A stretch of DNA of 64,000 nt from Acidimangrovimonas sediminis. GTDB lineage: Bacteria > Pseudomonadota > Alphaproteobacteria > Rhodobacterales > Rhodobacteraceae. Position numbers and translations under genes: made by a program. Location of the stretch: contig NZ_PHSN01000017.1 of NCBI RefSeq assembly GCF_002871005.1, positions 1 through 64,000 of the forward strand. The letters run 5' to 3'. A model generated the notes under the pieces. It worked only from the letters and a program-made list of their open reading frames with translations. It was not told the origin of the DNA and did no database searches. Numbering within the stretch: position 1 is the first letter of the stretch; every line of letters starts with the position of its first letter. Below, piece after piece: positions 25,547 to 34,774 of this stretch.

Positions 25547-26977
25547 ATGAGCGCTGAACGCCCGCAGGGTGTCCACCTTTCGCACGCCCTCACCCCCAGG
25601 GGATGGAAGCGCAACCTGTCGCTAATGATTGACGGCTCGGGCAGGATCGGGGCCCTGCACGAGGATGACAACCCGCTGCGCCTTCCGGTCTGCGACAACC
25701 CGGTCGTGCCCGGGCTGACCAACCTGCACAGCCACGCCTTCCAATATGCGATGGCCGGCCTGACCGAGGTGCGCCGCAATCCGGTCGACAGCTTCTGGTC
25801 CTGGCGCGAGATGATGTATTTCTTCGCGCTGACCCTCACGCCCGAGGACATGCAGGCGATCGCCGCGCGCCTCTACCTCGATCTGCTGAAGGGCGGCTAC
25901 ACCGGCATCGCCGAATTCCACTACGTGCACAACGACCTGGACGGGGCCCCCTATCCCGACCCCGCCGAACTGTCGCTGGCGATATTCGGGGCGGCGTCGC
26001 GCACCGGGATCGGGCTGACCCACCTGCCGGTCTTCTATGCCCGGTCGAATTTCGGCGGCGCGGCGCTACTGCCACGGCAGCGGCGCTTTGCGACCACGCT
26101 CGACAGTTACGCAGAGCTGATCGGCCGCCTTCGGGCGCCGGCCGCCGCCGGGGGGCACCGGCTGGGCATGGCCCCGCATTCCCTGCGCGCCGCCACGACC
26201 GACGAGATCCGCGCGCTCATGGCCCTGCGCGATGCCGAGCTGCCGGGCAGCCCCGTGCACATCCACGTGGCCGAGCAGATGAAGGAGGTCGAGGATTCCC
26301 TCGCCTGGAACGGCCGCCGCCCGATCGAGCAACTCTTCGACATCGCCCCTGTCGACCGCGGCTGGTGCCTGATCCACGCCACGCATCTGACCGACGCGGA
26401 GTTGACACGGGTCGCGCGGTCCGGCGCCACGGTCGGGCTTTGCCCCATGACGGAGGCGAACCTGGGCGACGGGATCTTTCCGGCGGCAGAGCTTGTCGCG
26501 CGGGGGGGGATCTTCGGGATCGGGTCGGATTCCAACATCTCGGTCAGCGCGGCGCAGGAACTGCGCCAGCTCGAATACAGCCAGCGGCTTTCGCGACAGC
26601 AGCGCAACGTTCTTGCCACCGAGACCCATCCACATGTCGCCGCCGCGCTCTGGCACATGGCAGCGGCAGGGGGTGCCCGCGCGACGGCAGGTGGCGAAGC
26701 AGCGGATGGCGAGGCGGGCCTTGCCGTGGGCAACCCGGCCTCCTTCGTGGAACTGCGTCCCAGCGAACCGGTCATCGCGTCCGGCGAGGCGCCTGACGCA
26801 ATGCCCGACGCGGTACTCGACAGCCATGTCTTTGCCGATCGCGGCGTGCACATCGGCGATGTCTACGTCAACGGGGCCCGCGTGCTGACCCAAGGCCGCC
26901 ACCCCGCCGAAGACGCCATCAGGGCGGACTACGCGGCAGCCGTCGCACGCATCAGGACACGTCTGGCCGACTGGTAG
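25547..26977 (+). CDS. hutF: Formimidoylglutamate deiminase
   Basis: 476 residues, slightly longer than typical HutF (about 450). An amidohydrolase metal site is at H61 and H63 (TNLHSHAFQYAMAGLTEVR region). Further motifs are HIHVAEQMKEVED, LIHATHLTD and GIGSDSNISVSAAQELRQLEY with the catalytic Asp. It converts N-formimino-L-glutamate to N-formyl-L-glutamate and ammonia in the five-step histidine pathway. An inserted Ala/Gly-rich segment (RATAGGEAADGEAG) near residue 385 accounts for the extra length. No other hut gene is in the window; it lies 69 bp after the ABC transporter on the same strand. Confidence 0.92.
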   Translation: MSAERPQGVHLSHALTPRGWKRNLSLMIDGSGRIGALHEDDNPLRLPVCDNPVVPGLTNLHSHAFQYAMAGLTEVRRNPVDSFWSWREMMYFFALTLTPEDMQAIAARLYLDLLKGGYTGIAEFHYVHNDLDGAPYPDPAELSLAIFGAASRTGIGLTHLPVFYARSNFGGAALLPRQRRFATTLDSYAELIGRLRAPAAAGGHRLGMAPHSLRAATTDEIRALMALRDAELPGSPVHIHVAEQMKEVEDSLAWNGRRPIEQLFDIAPVDRGWCLIHATHLTDAELTRVARSGATVGLCPMTEANLGDGIFPAAELVARGGIFGIGSDSNISVSAAQELRQLEYSQRLSRQQRNVLATETHPHVAAALWHMAAAGGARATAGGEAADGEAGLAVGNPASFVELRPSEPVIASGEAPDAMPDAVLDSHVFADRGVHIGDVYVNGARVLTQGRHPAEDAIRADYAAAVARIRTRLADW

Positions 26978-26986
26978 CGCGGGCCG

Positions 26987-28153
26987 CTACGCCATCGCCC
27001 GGCCGAGCATCTGCCGCGCGACATCTTCGTCGAACGGCAAGGGGTTGGCCGCGGCGCAGGGGTCCTGCACGGCCAGGGCGATCACCTCCTGCAGCCTGTC
27101 CCGCGACACGCCGATCGCGCGCAGCGACCCCGGAATCCCGAGGGTCGCCCGCAGGTCCACGAGCCAGGCGATCACGCTCTCCGCCTCTCCCCCCGGCAGA
27201 TCGAGCAACCCGGCAAGTTCCGTGAGCCTCTGCCGTGCCGCGCCGAGATTTTCGGTCACCACATGCGGCAGCAGGATCGCGTTCAAGAGGCCGTGCGGCA
27301 GGTCGTACACCGCGCCAAGTGCATGGCTCAGCGCGTGAACCCCGCCCAGCCCCTTCTGCAGGGCGACGCAGGCCATGCCCGACGCGACGAGCATGTCCGA
27401 CCGCGCCTCGAGATCCGCGCCATCGGCATAGGCGCATGGCAGCGCGACCTTGATCATCCGCAGCGCCTGAAGGGCGAGGCCGTCGGCCATCGGGTGGAAA
27501 TTCGGGGTGATGAAGGTTTCCAGCGCATGGCACAGGGCATCCATGCCCGTGCTCGCGGTCAGCGCAGGTGGAAGCCCCACCGTGAGATCCGGATCGAGAA
27601 TCGCGACATCCGGCATCATGACCGGGTGAAAGATGATCATCTTCCGGCCGGCCCCGGTGTCGGTGATGATCGAGGAACGCCCCAGTTCGGATCCGGTGCC
27701 CGCCGTCGTCGGCACCGCGACAACCGGCACGGGATTCGAGGTATCGACACGTTTCCAATTGTCCCCGACATCTTCGAAATCCCAGATCGGTCGGCTTTGG
27801 CGAACCATCAGGGCAACCGCCTTCCCTGCGTCCAGGGCGCTTCCGCCGCCGATCGCGATGACGCTGTCGTGGCCCCCGGCGACGAAGGCCGCAACGCCCG
27901 CGTCCACGGCCTCCCCCGTCGGGTTCGGCTGGACCGCGGAAAATAGACCAAAGGGAACGCCGGCCCCGCGCAGGACAGCGATGGCGCTTTGCACCGGCGC
28001 CATCGAGACAAGCGCCGCGTCGGTCACCACGAGGGGCCTTGAGGCACCAGCATCGCGCAGCGCCCCGGGCAGGTCGGCGACCCGCCCCGCGCCGAAGAGG
28101 ATTGAGGTGGGCCACGACCAGTTACGCTCGGGCCGGGAGGAAAGATCCAGCAT
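26987..28153 (-). CDS. Iron-containing alcohol dehydrogenase
   Basis: 388 residues. The NAD-binding segment is VIAIGGGSALDAGKA, followed by VPTTAGTGSE. Metal ligands are visible in GMDALCHALETFI (Asp, His) and in GGVHALSHALGAVYDLPHG (two His). It oxidises a primary alcohol or reduces the aldehyde in the cytoplasm. GGAG lies 6 nt upstream of the ATG. It is the last gene of a minus-strand operon with glutamine synthetase, ABC ATPase and amidase, where it could process an amino alcohol or the aldehyde released from an amine. Confidence 0.93.
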   Translation of the reverse strand: MLDLSSRPERNWSWPTSILFGAGRVADLPGALRDAGASRPLVVTDAALVSMAPVQSAIAVLRGAGVPFGLFSAVQPNPTGEAVDAGVAAFVAGGHDSVIAIGGGSALDAGKAVALMVRQSRPIWDFEDVGDNWKRVDTSNPVPVVAVPTTAGTGSELGRSSIITDTGAGRKMIIFHPVMMPDVAILDPDLTVGLPPALTASTGMDALCHALETFITPNFHPMADGLALQALRMIKVALPCAYADGADLEARSDMLVASGMACVALQKGLGGVHALSHALGAVYDLPHGLLNAILLPHVVTENLGAARQRLTELAGLLDLPGGEAESVIAWLVDLRATLGIPGSLRAIGVSRDRLQEVIALAVQDPCAAANPLPFDEDVARQMLGRAMA

Positions 28154-28183
28154 GGTGCACTCCGGAAGGTCAGTTGCGTCCGT

Positions 28184-29512
28184 TCAGAACAATTCGAGGT
28201 AGCGCCTGATTTCCCAATCCGTGACCTGTCGCAGGTAGTCCCGCACCTCGTGACGGCGGGAGCGGACGAGGTGATCGACGAAGGCGTCACCGAAGATGTC
28301 GCGCGCGGTCTCGCTCGCCTCGAACCGGTCCGCCGCTTCGACGAGGTCGCGCGGAAAGCGGGCCTCGGGCGGGGGATCGGCCTCGTAGGCACTGCTGGCG
28401 AGCGGGGCGCCGGGATCGACCGCGTTCTCGATGCCCCAGAACCCGGCGGCGAGGCAGAGCGCCATCGTTGCATGCGGGTTGGAATCGGCCGAGGGCACCC
28501 TGAATTCGATCCGCGTGCTCTCGGGCGTATCGTTGATCACGCGGACGGCGCAGGTGCGGTTCTGCACGCCCCAGCTCGCCCAGGTCGGCGCCCAGGCCCC
28601 GGGGACGAGCCTTTTGTAGGCATTCACAGTATGCGCGGTCATGACAAGCATTTCGGGCATCAGCCGAAGCAGCCCGCCGATGAAATTCAGAGCTGTCCGC
28701 GACAGACCGTCAGGCGCGGCGGGATCGTGAAAGACCGGCTTCCCGTCGCGCTGCAACGAGACATGGAAATGTCCGGACTGCCCCGAAAGCGCGGGGTTCA
28801 GCTTGGACATGAAGACCGTGGTCAACCCGGCCCGCGCGAAATGGGCACGTGCGAAGTTGCGAAAGAGCGCGGCATCGTCGGCCGCCCGGATGCCCGCAAC
28901 CGCCGCGAGGGGAGCCTCGAAACAGCCAGGCCCCAGTTCGGTGTGCAGACTGTCAAGACCGATGCCCACGGTCTCCATGCAGTCGCGCAATCCGTCGAAG
29001 AGATCGGCATGGACGGCCGCGGATTGAACCGAGTAGGTCCGGTTGGCCTTGGCGAAGTGCTGCAGGCCACGGTAATCCTTCGCGCGCAGCGTATCGGCGG
29101 TCTCGTCGAGCAGGAAGAATTCGTATTCGAAAGCGGCGGTGACATCGACGCCCTGTGCCCGGGCCTTCTCCAGCTGGCGCAGCAGCTGGTTGCGCGGCGA
29201 AAACTGCCCGAAATCACCGGTGAAGTCGGCGATCATGACATCGGCACCGGGACCGAAGGGCCAGCGACGGCGGGTCTCGGGGTAGATCCGGGCCGGCCGG
29301 TCGGTATAGACTGCCGCGTCGTCCCACGTCGCCTCGGCGCTGTCCCACCCGTGCAGGACGTCGCAGAAGCTGTAGCCGCTCTCGATCAGCTTGCCCGCCT
29401 TCTTCGCGGTCATCAGCTTGTGCCGGAACACCCCGTCCAGATCGAAGATCCCGACGTGAATGTCCTCGCGGCCGGAAACCCGCGTCGCCTCGGTGTCTTG
29501 CATGTCAGGCAT
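28184..29512 (-). CDS. Glutamine synthetase-family ligase (gamma-glutamyl-amine synthetase type)
   Basis: 442 residues, close to PuuA/GlnA3-like enzymes. The metal and ATP site motifs are FEYEFFLLDE, SGHFHVSLQRDG, and RIEFRVPSADSNPHATMAL near residue 345; NAYKRLVPGAWAP is the ammonium/amine-site region. Such proteins attach glutamate to an amine (putrescine, ethanolamine, alaninol and others) using ATP. A second ATG three codons in is an equal candidate start. Its operon partners (amidase, Fe-alcohol dehydrogenase, transporter) suggest a gamma-glutamylation route for an imported amine or amino alcohol. Confidence 0.87.
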   Translation of the reverse strand: MPDMQDTEATRVSGREDIHVGIFDLDGVFRHKLMTAKKAGKLIESGYSFCDVLHGWDSAEATWDDAAVYTDRPARIYPETRRRWPFGPGADVMIADFTGDFGQFSPRNQLLRQLEKARAQGVDVTAAFEYEFFLLDETADTLRAKDYRGLQHFAKANRTYSVQSAAVHADLFDGLRDCMETVGIGLDSLHTELGPGCFEAPLAAVAGIRAADDAALFRNFARAHFARAGLTTVFMSKLNPALSGQSGHFHVSLQRDGKPVFHDPAAPDGLSRTALNFIGGLLRLMPEMLVMTAHTVNAYKRLVPGAWAPTWASWGVQNRTCAVRVINDTPESTRIEFRVPSADSNPHATMALCLAAGFWGIENAVDPGAPLASSAYEADPPPEARFPRDLVEAADRFEASETARDIFGDAFVDHLVRSRRHEVRDYLRQVTDWEIRRYLELF

Positions 29513-29583
29513 GGTCCCTTCGCTGCGGTCTTTCGTTGATGTCGGCGGGCCGTGGCACGACCCCGGGGGCAGTGCCCCGCCGT

Positions 29584-30645
29584 CTAGGCGATGCGTTTCT
29601 CGGTCTCGGCGTCGAACAGATGGAGCGCCTCGCCCGGCACTGTCAGGCGAACCGCATCGCCGCGGCTCAGGGCCGTGCGTTCCCGCAGCAGCACCTGCAA
29701 TTCGACCCCTTCGACGCTGACGATGACGATCGTCTCGGAACCCATCGGTTCCACCAGCTCGACGCGTGCCGCGATCGGGCCGGCCTCGCCGAGGTGCAGA
29801 TGTTCGGGCCGGATCCCCCAGATCGCGGGCCCCGGGCGGGCCGGGCGCGACAACGGCAGCGAGACCTGCGACCCCGTGCGAAAGCCCATGCCGGTGTCCG
29901 TCTGCACGACCGACCCATGGACGAGGTTCATGCTGGGCGAGCCGATGAAACCGGCGACGAACGCGGTTTCCGGCCGATCGAAAAGCTCCAGCGGGGCGCC
30001 CTGCTGCTCGATGTGACCGTCGCGCATCAGGACGATGCGGTCCGCCATCGTCATCGCCTCGATCTGATCGTGTGTCACGTAGATCACCGTCGCGCCGAGG
30101 GTCTGTTGCAGTTTGCGGATCTCGGTCCGCATCTGGACCCGCAGTTTCGCATCGAGATTGGACAGGGGCTCGTCGAACAGGAACACCTTGGGGTCGCGCA
30201 CGATCGCCCGGCCCATGGCCACGCGCTGCCGTTGCCCGCCGGAAAGCGCCCTGGGCTTGCGGTCGAGCAGGGCTTCAAGCCCGAGGATGCCGGCCGCGCG
30301 GTGCACCTCGCGCTTCATCTCCTCAGCGCCGAGACCGCGCAGCTTGAGCGAAAAGCTCATGTTCTCGGCCACGGTCATGTGCGGATAGAGAGCGTAGTTC
30401 TGGAATACCATCGCGATGTCGCGATCCCTCGGGGGCACACCGTTCACCTGCCGGCCGTCGATCTCGATCCGGCCGCCCGTCGCCCCCTCGAGCCCGGCAA
30501 TCATCCGCAGCAAGGTGGATTTCCCGCAGCCCGACGGCCCAACGAGCGCCACGAATTCCCCGTCCGCCACCTCGAGGTTGATGTCGTGCAGGATGCGCGT
30601 GGTTCCAAAGTCCTTGCAGAGGTTGGATAGCGTCAGGCTGGACAT
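29584..30645 (-). CDS. Sugar-type ABC transporter ATP-binding protein (MalK/UgpC class)
   Basis: 353 residues. Walker A GPSGCGKST, signature LSGGQRQRVAMGRAI, Walker B VFLFDEPLSNLDAKLR and switch VTHDQIEAMTMADR are present, with a C-terminal TOBE/regulatory domain from about residue 240. It energises the binding-protein/permease system encoded at 32182-34500. The start shares one base with the amidase stop (TGATG). The transporter lacks an intact second permease gene here (see the remnant at 34497). Confidence 0.95.
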   Translation of the reverse strand: MSSLTLSNLCKDFGTTRILHDINLEVADGEFVALVGPSGCGKSTLLRMIAGLEGATGGRIEIDGRQVNGVPPRDRDIAMVFQNYALYPHMTVAENMSFSLKLRGLGAEEMKREVHRAAGILGLEALLDRKPRALSGGQRQRVAMGRAIVRDPKVFLFDEPLSNLDAKLRVQMRTEIRKLQQTLGATVIYVTHDQIEAMTMADRIVLMRDGHIEQQGAPLELFDRPETAFVAGFIGSPSMNLVHGSVVQTDTGMGFRTGSQVSLPLSRPARPGPAIWGIRPEHLHLGEAGPIAARVELVEPMGSETIVIVSVEGVELQVLLRERTALSRGDAVRLTVPGEALHLFDAETEKRIA

Positions 30646-32111
30646 CAGAAGGCTCCTGCGGTCTTGGGTGTCGTCGTGTCGGGTGACGGCCCCTTGCCCG
30701 CGATCTCGGGCAGGACGGGCGGCGGGCAGATCCTGGTAAAGGCGTCGACCGCGCTCATCAGAAGCGCCTCTGCCCCCCAGGGGGCGACGATCTGAAGACC
30801 GACCGGAAGGCCCGCGCGGGTCAAGCCGCAGGGCACCGTGGCGGCGGGCAGACCGGTCAGGTTGAAACTGAACACGGTCACCGTCCAGTCCGCCCTCCAG
30901 CCGCGCCCCGGGGGACCGGGATAATCGAGCCCGAGAGGAAAGGCCGGCCCCGCAAGCGTCGGCAACACCAGGAGGTCGTATGTGGAGAACAGCTGACGGA
31001 TCCGTTCCATGTAGTCGCTGCGCCGCCCGTGATAGGCGCGCACATAATCCTCGACCCGCACGCCCTTGCCGACGCGCGCAAGTTCGAGAAGCGGCGGCTC
31101 GAGCCGCTCGCGTTGCCCGGGGGAAAGCCCGTCCACCATCAGCGAGGTGCCTGCGGCGAGGATCTTGACATAGGTGTCCTCGGCGTCCGGGAGGTCGAGC
31201 GCACTTTCACTCCAGCTTGCCCCCGCCGTCTCGAAATGGGTCAGGGCCCCGGCGACCAGCGCGGCGACTTCCGGCTCGATCGGCACGCCGGAGATGGTCG
31301 GCAGGTAGCCGATGTGCTGACCGGCGATGTCCTGTTCCAGCCCGGAAGAGAAGACATCGGCGGGCAGGGCCGAGATCGGCAGCCGTGTCCCGTCGCTCTC
31401 GATCGGCCAGCGACGGGCCAGCACGTCAAGCAGCAGCGCGGCGTCCGAGGCATGGCGGCTGAGTGCGCCGGAGGACACCAGCGGCCCGGTGATCCCGGCC
31501 CGCTGGGTCGCAAGGGTGCCGGCCCCCGGTTTCACGCCGATCACCCCGCAGAACGAGGCCGGAATGCGCACCGACCCGCCGCCATCGTTGCCAAGGTGGA
31601 TGGGTCCCATCCCCGCCGCGGCGGCAGCGCCTGCCCCGCAGCTTGATCCGCCTGTCGTCATCTCGACGTTCCAGGGGTTCCGGGTAAGCCCGGTCAAGGG
31701 GCTGTCGCTGACGCCCTTGTGGCCGAACTCCGTCGTCGTCGTCTTGCCAAGGAACACCGCCCCCGCCGCGCGCAGCCGGGCCACCTGCAGGTCGTCCGTC
31801 TTCGCGACCGCGCTCTCGGGGTCAAGCGCGCGGCTGCCGCACAGCGTCGGCCAGCCCGCGACGTCGATCAGATCCTTGATCGACACCGGCACACCATCGA
31901 GCGCGCCCTGCGGCGCGCCGGAACGCCAGCGCTCTTCCGAGGCCCGCGCCGCGTCGAGGGTCCGCGCGTGATCGAGCAGGCAGAAGGCGTTCAACCGCTC
32001 CTGTGTCGCCTCGATCCGGTCGAGACAGGCTTGCGCGACATCGACGGGGCTGAAGTCCCCGGTTGCATATCCGTCAAGAAGCTGCCGCGCAGACAGCAGG
32101 TTCAGGTCCAT
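30645..32111 (-). CDS. Amidase (amidase signature family)
   Basis: 488 residues. The Ser-cisSer-Lys triad is K79 (VSIKDL), S156 (TGGSSCGAG) and S180 (DGGGSVRIPA), with the standard 24-residue spacing of the last two. It hydrolyses a carboxamide in the cytoplasm. The motif has Cys in place of one Ser/Gly of GGSSGG. AAGGA lies upstream of the ATG. It lies between the binding protein and ATPase genes of an ABC transporter, so its substrate is probably the imported amide, or a gamma-glutamyl amide made by the neighbouring ligase. Confidence 0.93.
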   Translation of the reverse strand: MDLNLLSARQLLDGYATGDFSPVDVAQACLDRIEATQERLNAFCLLDHARTLDAARASEERWRSGAPQGALDGVPVSIKDLIDVAGWPTLCGSRALDPESAVAKTDDLQVARLRAAGAVFLGKTTTTEFGHKGVSDSPLTGLTRNPWNVEMTTGGSSCGAGAAAAAGMGPIHLGNDGGGSVRIPASFCGVIGVKPGAGTLATQRAGITGPLVSSGALSRHASDAALLLDVLARRWPIESDGTRLPISALPADVFSSGLEQDIAGQHIGYLPTISGVPIEPEVAALVAGALTHFETAGASWSESALDLPDAEDTYVKILAAGTSLMVDGLSPGQRERLEPPLLELARVGKGVRVEDYVRAYHGRRSDYMERIRQLFSTYDLLVLPTLAGPAFPLGLDYPGPPGRGWRADWTVTVFSFNLTGLPAATVPCGLTRAGLPVGLQIVAPWGAEALLMSAVDAFTRICPPPVLPEIAGKGPSPDTTTPKTAGAF

Positions 32112-32181
32112 CGTGGTCCATCCTTCGAAGAGATCCGGCGCGCCCCGATCCCGGGGCGCGCCCTGACGTCAGGACCGCCGG

Positions 32182-33552
32182 TCAGCGGATCGAGCGGTTC
32201 GCCCGGTCGGCGGCACGGGTGAGGGCATCCTTGGCGGAGGTGCCCGAAGTGACGATTTCGTTGGTCGCCACGGCGAAGGCGTCGAAGATCATCGGGGCCT
32301 GCGGGTGGAACAGGATTTCCTTCGAGCGCGTCACGTCGGCGGTCGAGAGCGAGTGCAGCGCCGCCCCGGCGGCCTCGGCCCCGAAGGCCTTCCGGAAGGC
32401 ATCGCTCTTCCACGCCGAGCTGCGGGTCGTGGCAAGCCCGGCCGCCGAGGTCAGCGCGGCGGTCGGCTTCGACGTCGCCCAGAGCATGAACAGGAACGCC
32501 GCCTTCTTGTTCCTGGACTTGGAGTTGATGCAGGCCTGCCAGCAGGACATGTAAGGCGTGCTCGGGTGCACGCCGTCCGACACGAGGGAGCTGAAGGTGG
32601 TCTTGCCGGCAAGGCGGCTCTTCTTCCGGTCGCCGATCGTCGTCGCGAAGTTGGAGCTGTCGGTGGCGATGGCCGCCGCCCCTTGGGTGAAGTCGTTCAG
32701 CACCTCGTACCAGTCGTAGCTGCCGACACCGAGCGGCCCGGCATCACGCAGCATCTTGCCGTACATGTCGAGCGCCTTGATGCCTTCCTCGCTCTGGAAC
32801 GCCACCTTGCCCTTATCGTCGACCATGCGCCCGCCGTAGGAGAACAGGAACCCCATCGAGGCCGCGGTGGCGGAAGAGGCCGCCTTTGCCCGCATCGCGA
32901 TTCCTGCCTCGCTGTTCGACTTGAGCGCGACCGCGGTGTCGTAGAGTTCCTCGAAGGTCTTCGGCACCGGCTTGCCCGAGGCGTGCAGCGCCTCGGTGCT
33001 GTAGAACATGATCTGCGCCTCCGTGGTGATCGGGAAGGCGTAGCGTTCCCCGTTCGACCAGACGGGAAAGCCCGCCGCGGCGCCCAGCAGATCTTCCTCG
33101 TCATACCATTTGGTGTCGGTCAGGCCCGTGTCCTTGTAGTGGGCGTTCAGCGGTTCGAGCCAGCCCGCGCCGATCCCCTGGCCATAGGACAGGAACATGA
33201 ACACGTCAGGCACCGCGGCGCCCGACCCGAGGCGGATGGGCAGCGAGGTCAGGAATTCCGCCTCCGACTGGAAGTCTGCCCTGACCTCGATACCCGTCAG
33301 CTCCGTGAACTGGGGGAGGAGCGGCTGGATAGCGCTCGACCACGGGTGCGTCGCGCCGGACAGCTGCAACGTGGTTCCCTTGAACTGCTTCCAGTCGATA
33401 TCGGCGGATGTATAGGCGGAAAGGTCGGTTGCCGCCATCGCGCCCCGCCCGATCAGGGCGGGCGCGGCGAGACCTGCCGCGCTGCCCAGCAGCAGGCGGT
33501 TGAAACCACGGCGTCCCATGATCGGCTGAAAACGTGAAGTCTTGTCAGTCAT
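32182..33552 (-). CDS. Tat-exported ABC transporter extracellular solute-binding protein
   Basis: 456 residues. A twin-arginine signal (MGRRGFNRLLLGSAAGLAAP) at residues 12-31 is followed by an SBP_bac_1 fold (WKQFKGTTLQLSGATHPWS, LTGIEVRADFQSEAEFLTSL, SYDWYEVLNDFTQGAAAI). It binds a sugar, polyol or amine-type solute in the periplasm. AAGGAG lies 6 nt upstream of the ATG. It is 93 bp downstream of the intact permease gene. The Tat signal implies folding before export. Confidence 0.93.
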   Translation of the reverse strand: MTDKTSRFQPIMGRRGFNRLLLGSAAGLAAPALIGRGAMAATDLSAYTSADIDWKQFKGTTLQLSGATHPWSSAIQPLLPQFTELTGIEVRADFQSEAEFLTSLPIRLGSGAAVPDVFMFLSYGQGIGAGWLEPLNAHYKDTGLTDTKWYDEEDLLGAAAGFPVWSNGERYAFPITTEAQIMFYSTEALHASGKPVPKTFEELYDTAVALKSNSEAGIAMRAKAASSATAASMGFLFSYGGRMVDDKGKVAFQSEEGIKALDMYGKMLRDAGPLGVGSYDWYEVLNDFTQGAAAIATDSSNFATTIGDRKKSRLAGKTTFSSLVSDGVHPSTPYMSCWQACINSKSRNKKAAFLFMLWATSKPTAALTSAAGLATTRSSAWKSDAFRKAFGAEAAGAALHSLSTADVTRSKEILFHPQAPMIFDAFAVATNEIVTSGTSAKDALTRAADRANRSIR

Positions 33553-33645
33553 TTCAGGCTCCTTGTCGGTCGGGCGTTGGGTGTGATGCGCCCTTTTGGA
33601 GGTGCGGGCGTTCTTGTGTTTCTCGGGAAAATCCTGCGCGGGCCG

Positions 33646-34500
33646 TCACTTGACGGCACCCAGCGTGAGCCCCTGCACCAGCTGGCGCTGGAACAGCAGC
33701 AGGATGAGCAGAACCGGCACCAGCATCAGCGAGGCCGCGGCCGACAGCCGCCCCCACTCGATCTGCTGGTAGCCGATGAACTTGTAGAGACCGACGGACA
33801 TCATCGGGATCTGGCCGCCCAGCACGAGCGAGAACAGGAATTCGTTCCAGGTGAAGAGGAAGACAAGCACCGCCACGGCCGCCATTCCCGTGCGGCTCAG
33901 CGGCAGGATGATGGTCGCGAAGCTGCGCCAGTAGCCCGCCCCGTCGATATAGGCCGCTTCCTCCAGCTCCCTCGGGATTTCGGCGAAGAAGCCGCGCATC
34001 AGCCAGATCACCAGCGACAGGTTCAGCGCGACATGCGCGACGATGAGGCCCGCCTGGGTATTCAGCAGCCCGATGTTCTGGAAGATCACGAAGAACGGGA
34101 TCAGCATCGCCACCGGCGGGGTGAAGCGCGTCGACAGGATCCAGAAGCCGATATCCGTCGATCCGCGAAAATCGAAGCGCGCCAGGACATAGGCCGCCGG
34201 CGTCCCGATCAGCAGCGCGCAGACCGTCGTCGCCGCGGCCACGGTGAAGGTGGTCAGGAAATACCCGAGGATGACCTTGTCGGTCAGCACTGAGGCATAG
34301 TTGCTCAGCGTCGGCTCGAAGATGAAGCTCGGCGGCCGCGCAACGACGTCGACGGGCAGTTTGAGCGAGGTGTTGATCAGCCAGTAGAGCGGGAACAGCG
34401 TCCATGCCGCGAAGAGAAGGAGCGTCAGGCGGCGTAATCCGCGGCGGAAGTGTCCACCCGCGGAACCCCGCGTGGTCGGTGCCATATCGGTCCGGGTCAT
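33646..34500 (-). CDS. ABC transporter permease (MalG/UgpE class)
   Basis: 284 residues with six predicted helices. The EAA loop is ELEEAAYIDGAGYWRSFATIILPLS, spanning residues of about 185-209. The start ATG at 34500 overlaps the stop of the truncated partner permease by 4 bp, which shows the original operon order. It should pair with a MalF-class permease, but only that gene's last ~53 codons remain. Confidence 0.94.
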   Translation of the reverse strand: MTRTDMAPTTRGSAGGHFRRGLRRLTLLLFAAWTLFPLYWLINTSLKLPVDVVARPPSFIFEPTLSNYASVLTDKVILGYFLTTFTVAAATTVCALLIGTPAAYVLARFDFRGSTDIGFWILSTRFTPPVAMLIPFFVIFQNIGLLNTQAGLIVAHVALNLSLVIWLMRGFFAEIPRELEEAAYIDGAGYWRSFATIILPLSRTGMAAVAVLVFLFTWNEFLFSLVLGGQIPMMSVGLYKFIGYQQIEWGRLSAAASLMLVPVLLILLLFQRQLVQGLTLGAVK

Positions 34501-34682
34501 GACTGGTCCTCCGCTACCTTCAGAAGCCGGGTCCGGCGCAGGAGCACCTGCGAGAGAATGATGATGATGACCATCATGATGATCGCGATGGCGGATCCGC
34601 GCCCGAGCGAGGTGAATTCCAGCGCCTCCTTGAAGGCGAAGACGTTCAGATGGCGGCTGCATCGACCTTTGCCCTCGCACAC
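34497..34682 (-). pseudogene. 3' remnant of a MalF/UgpA-class ABC permease gene
   Basis: The open frame ends with FAFKEALEFTSLGRGSAIAI, then a hydrophobic helix and LLRRTRLLKVAEDQS, which is the last transmembrane helix and tail of a sugar ABC permease. A complete gene would have about 290-310 codons; here permease-like sequence begins near 34657 and the preceding codons (MCEGKGRCSR) do not fit. The stop overlaps the next permease start by 4 bp, as in an intact operon. Upstream lies a divergent AraC gene instead of the missing 5' part, so a deletion or rearrangement has removed most of the gene and probably the operon promoter. Confidence 0.8.
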
Positions 34683-34774
34683 TGAAACGCGGCCCTTTTC
34701 CGCGCTTATCGCGTGCGCGACGGGGGGCGTTCTTGCCGCGGCTCCGGCGCCGCATCCGGCAGGACAGGCAATAG

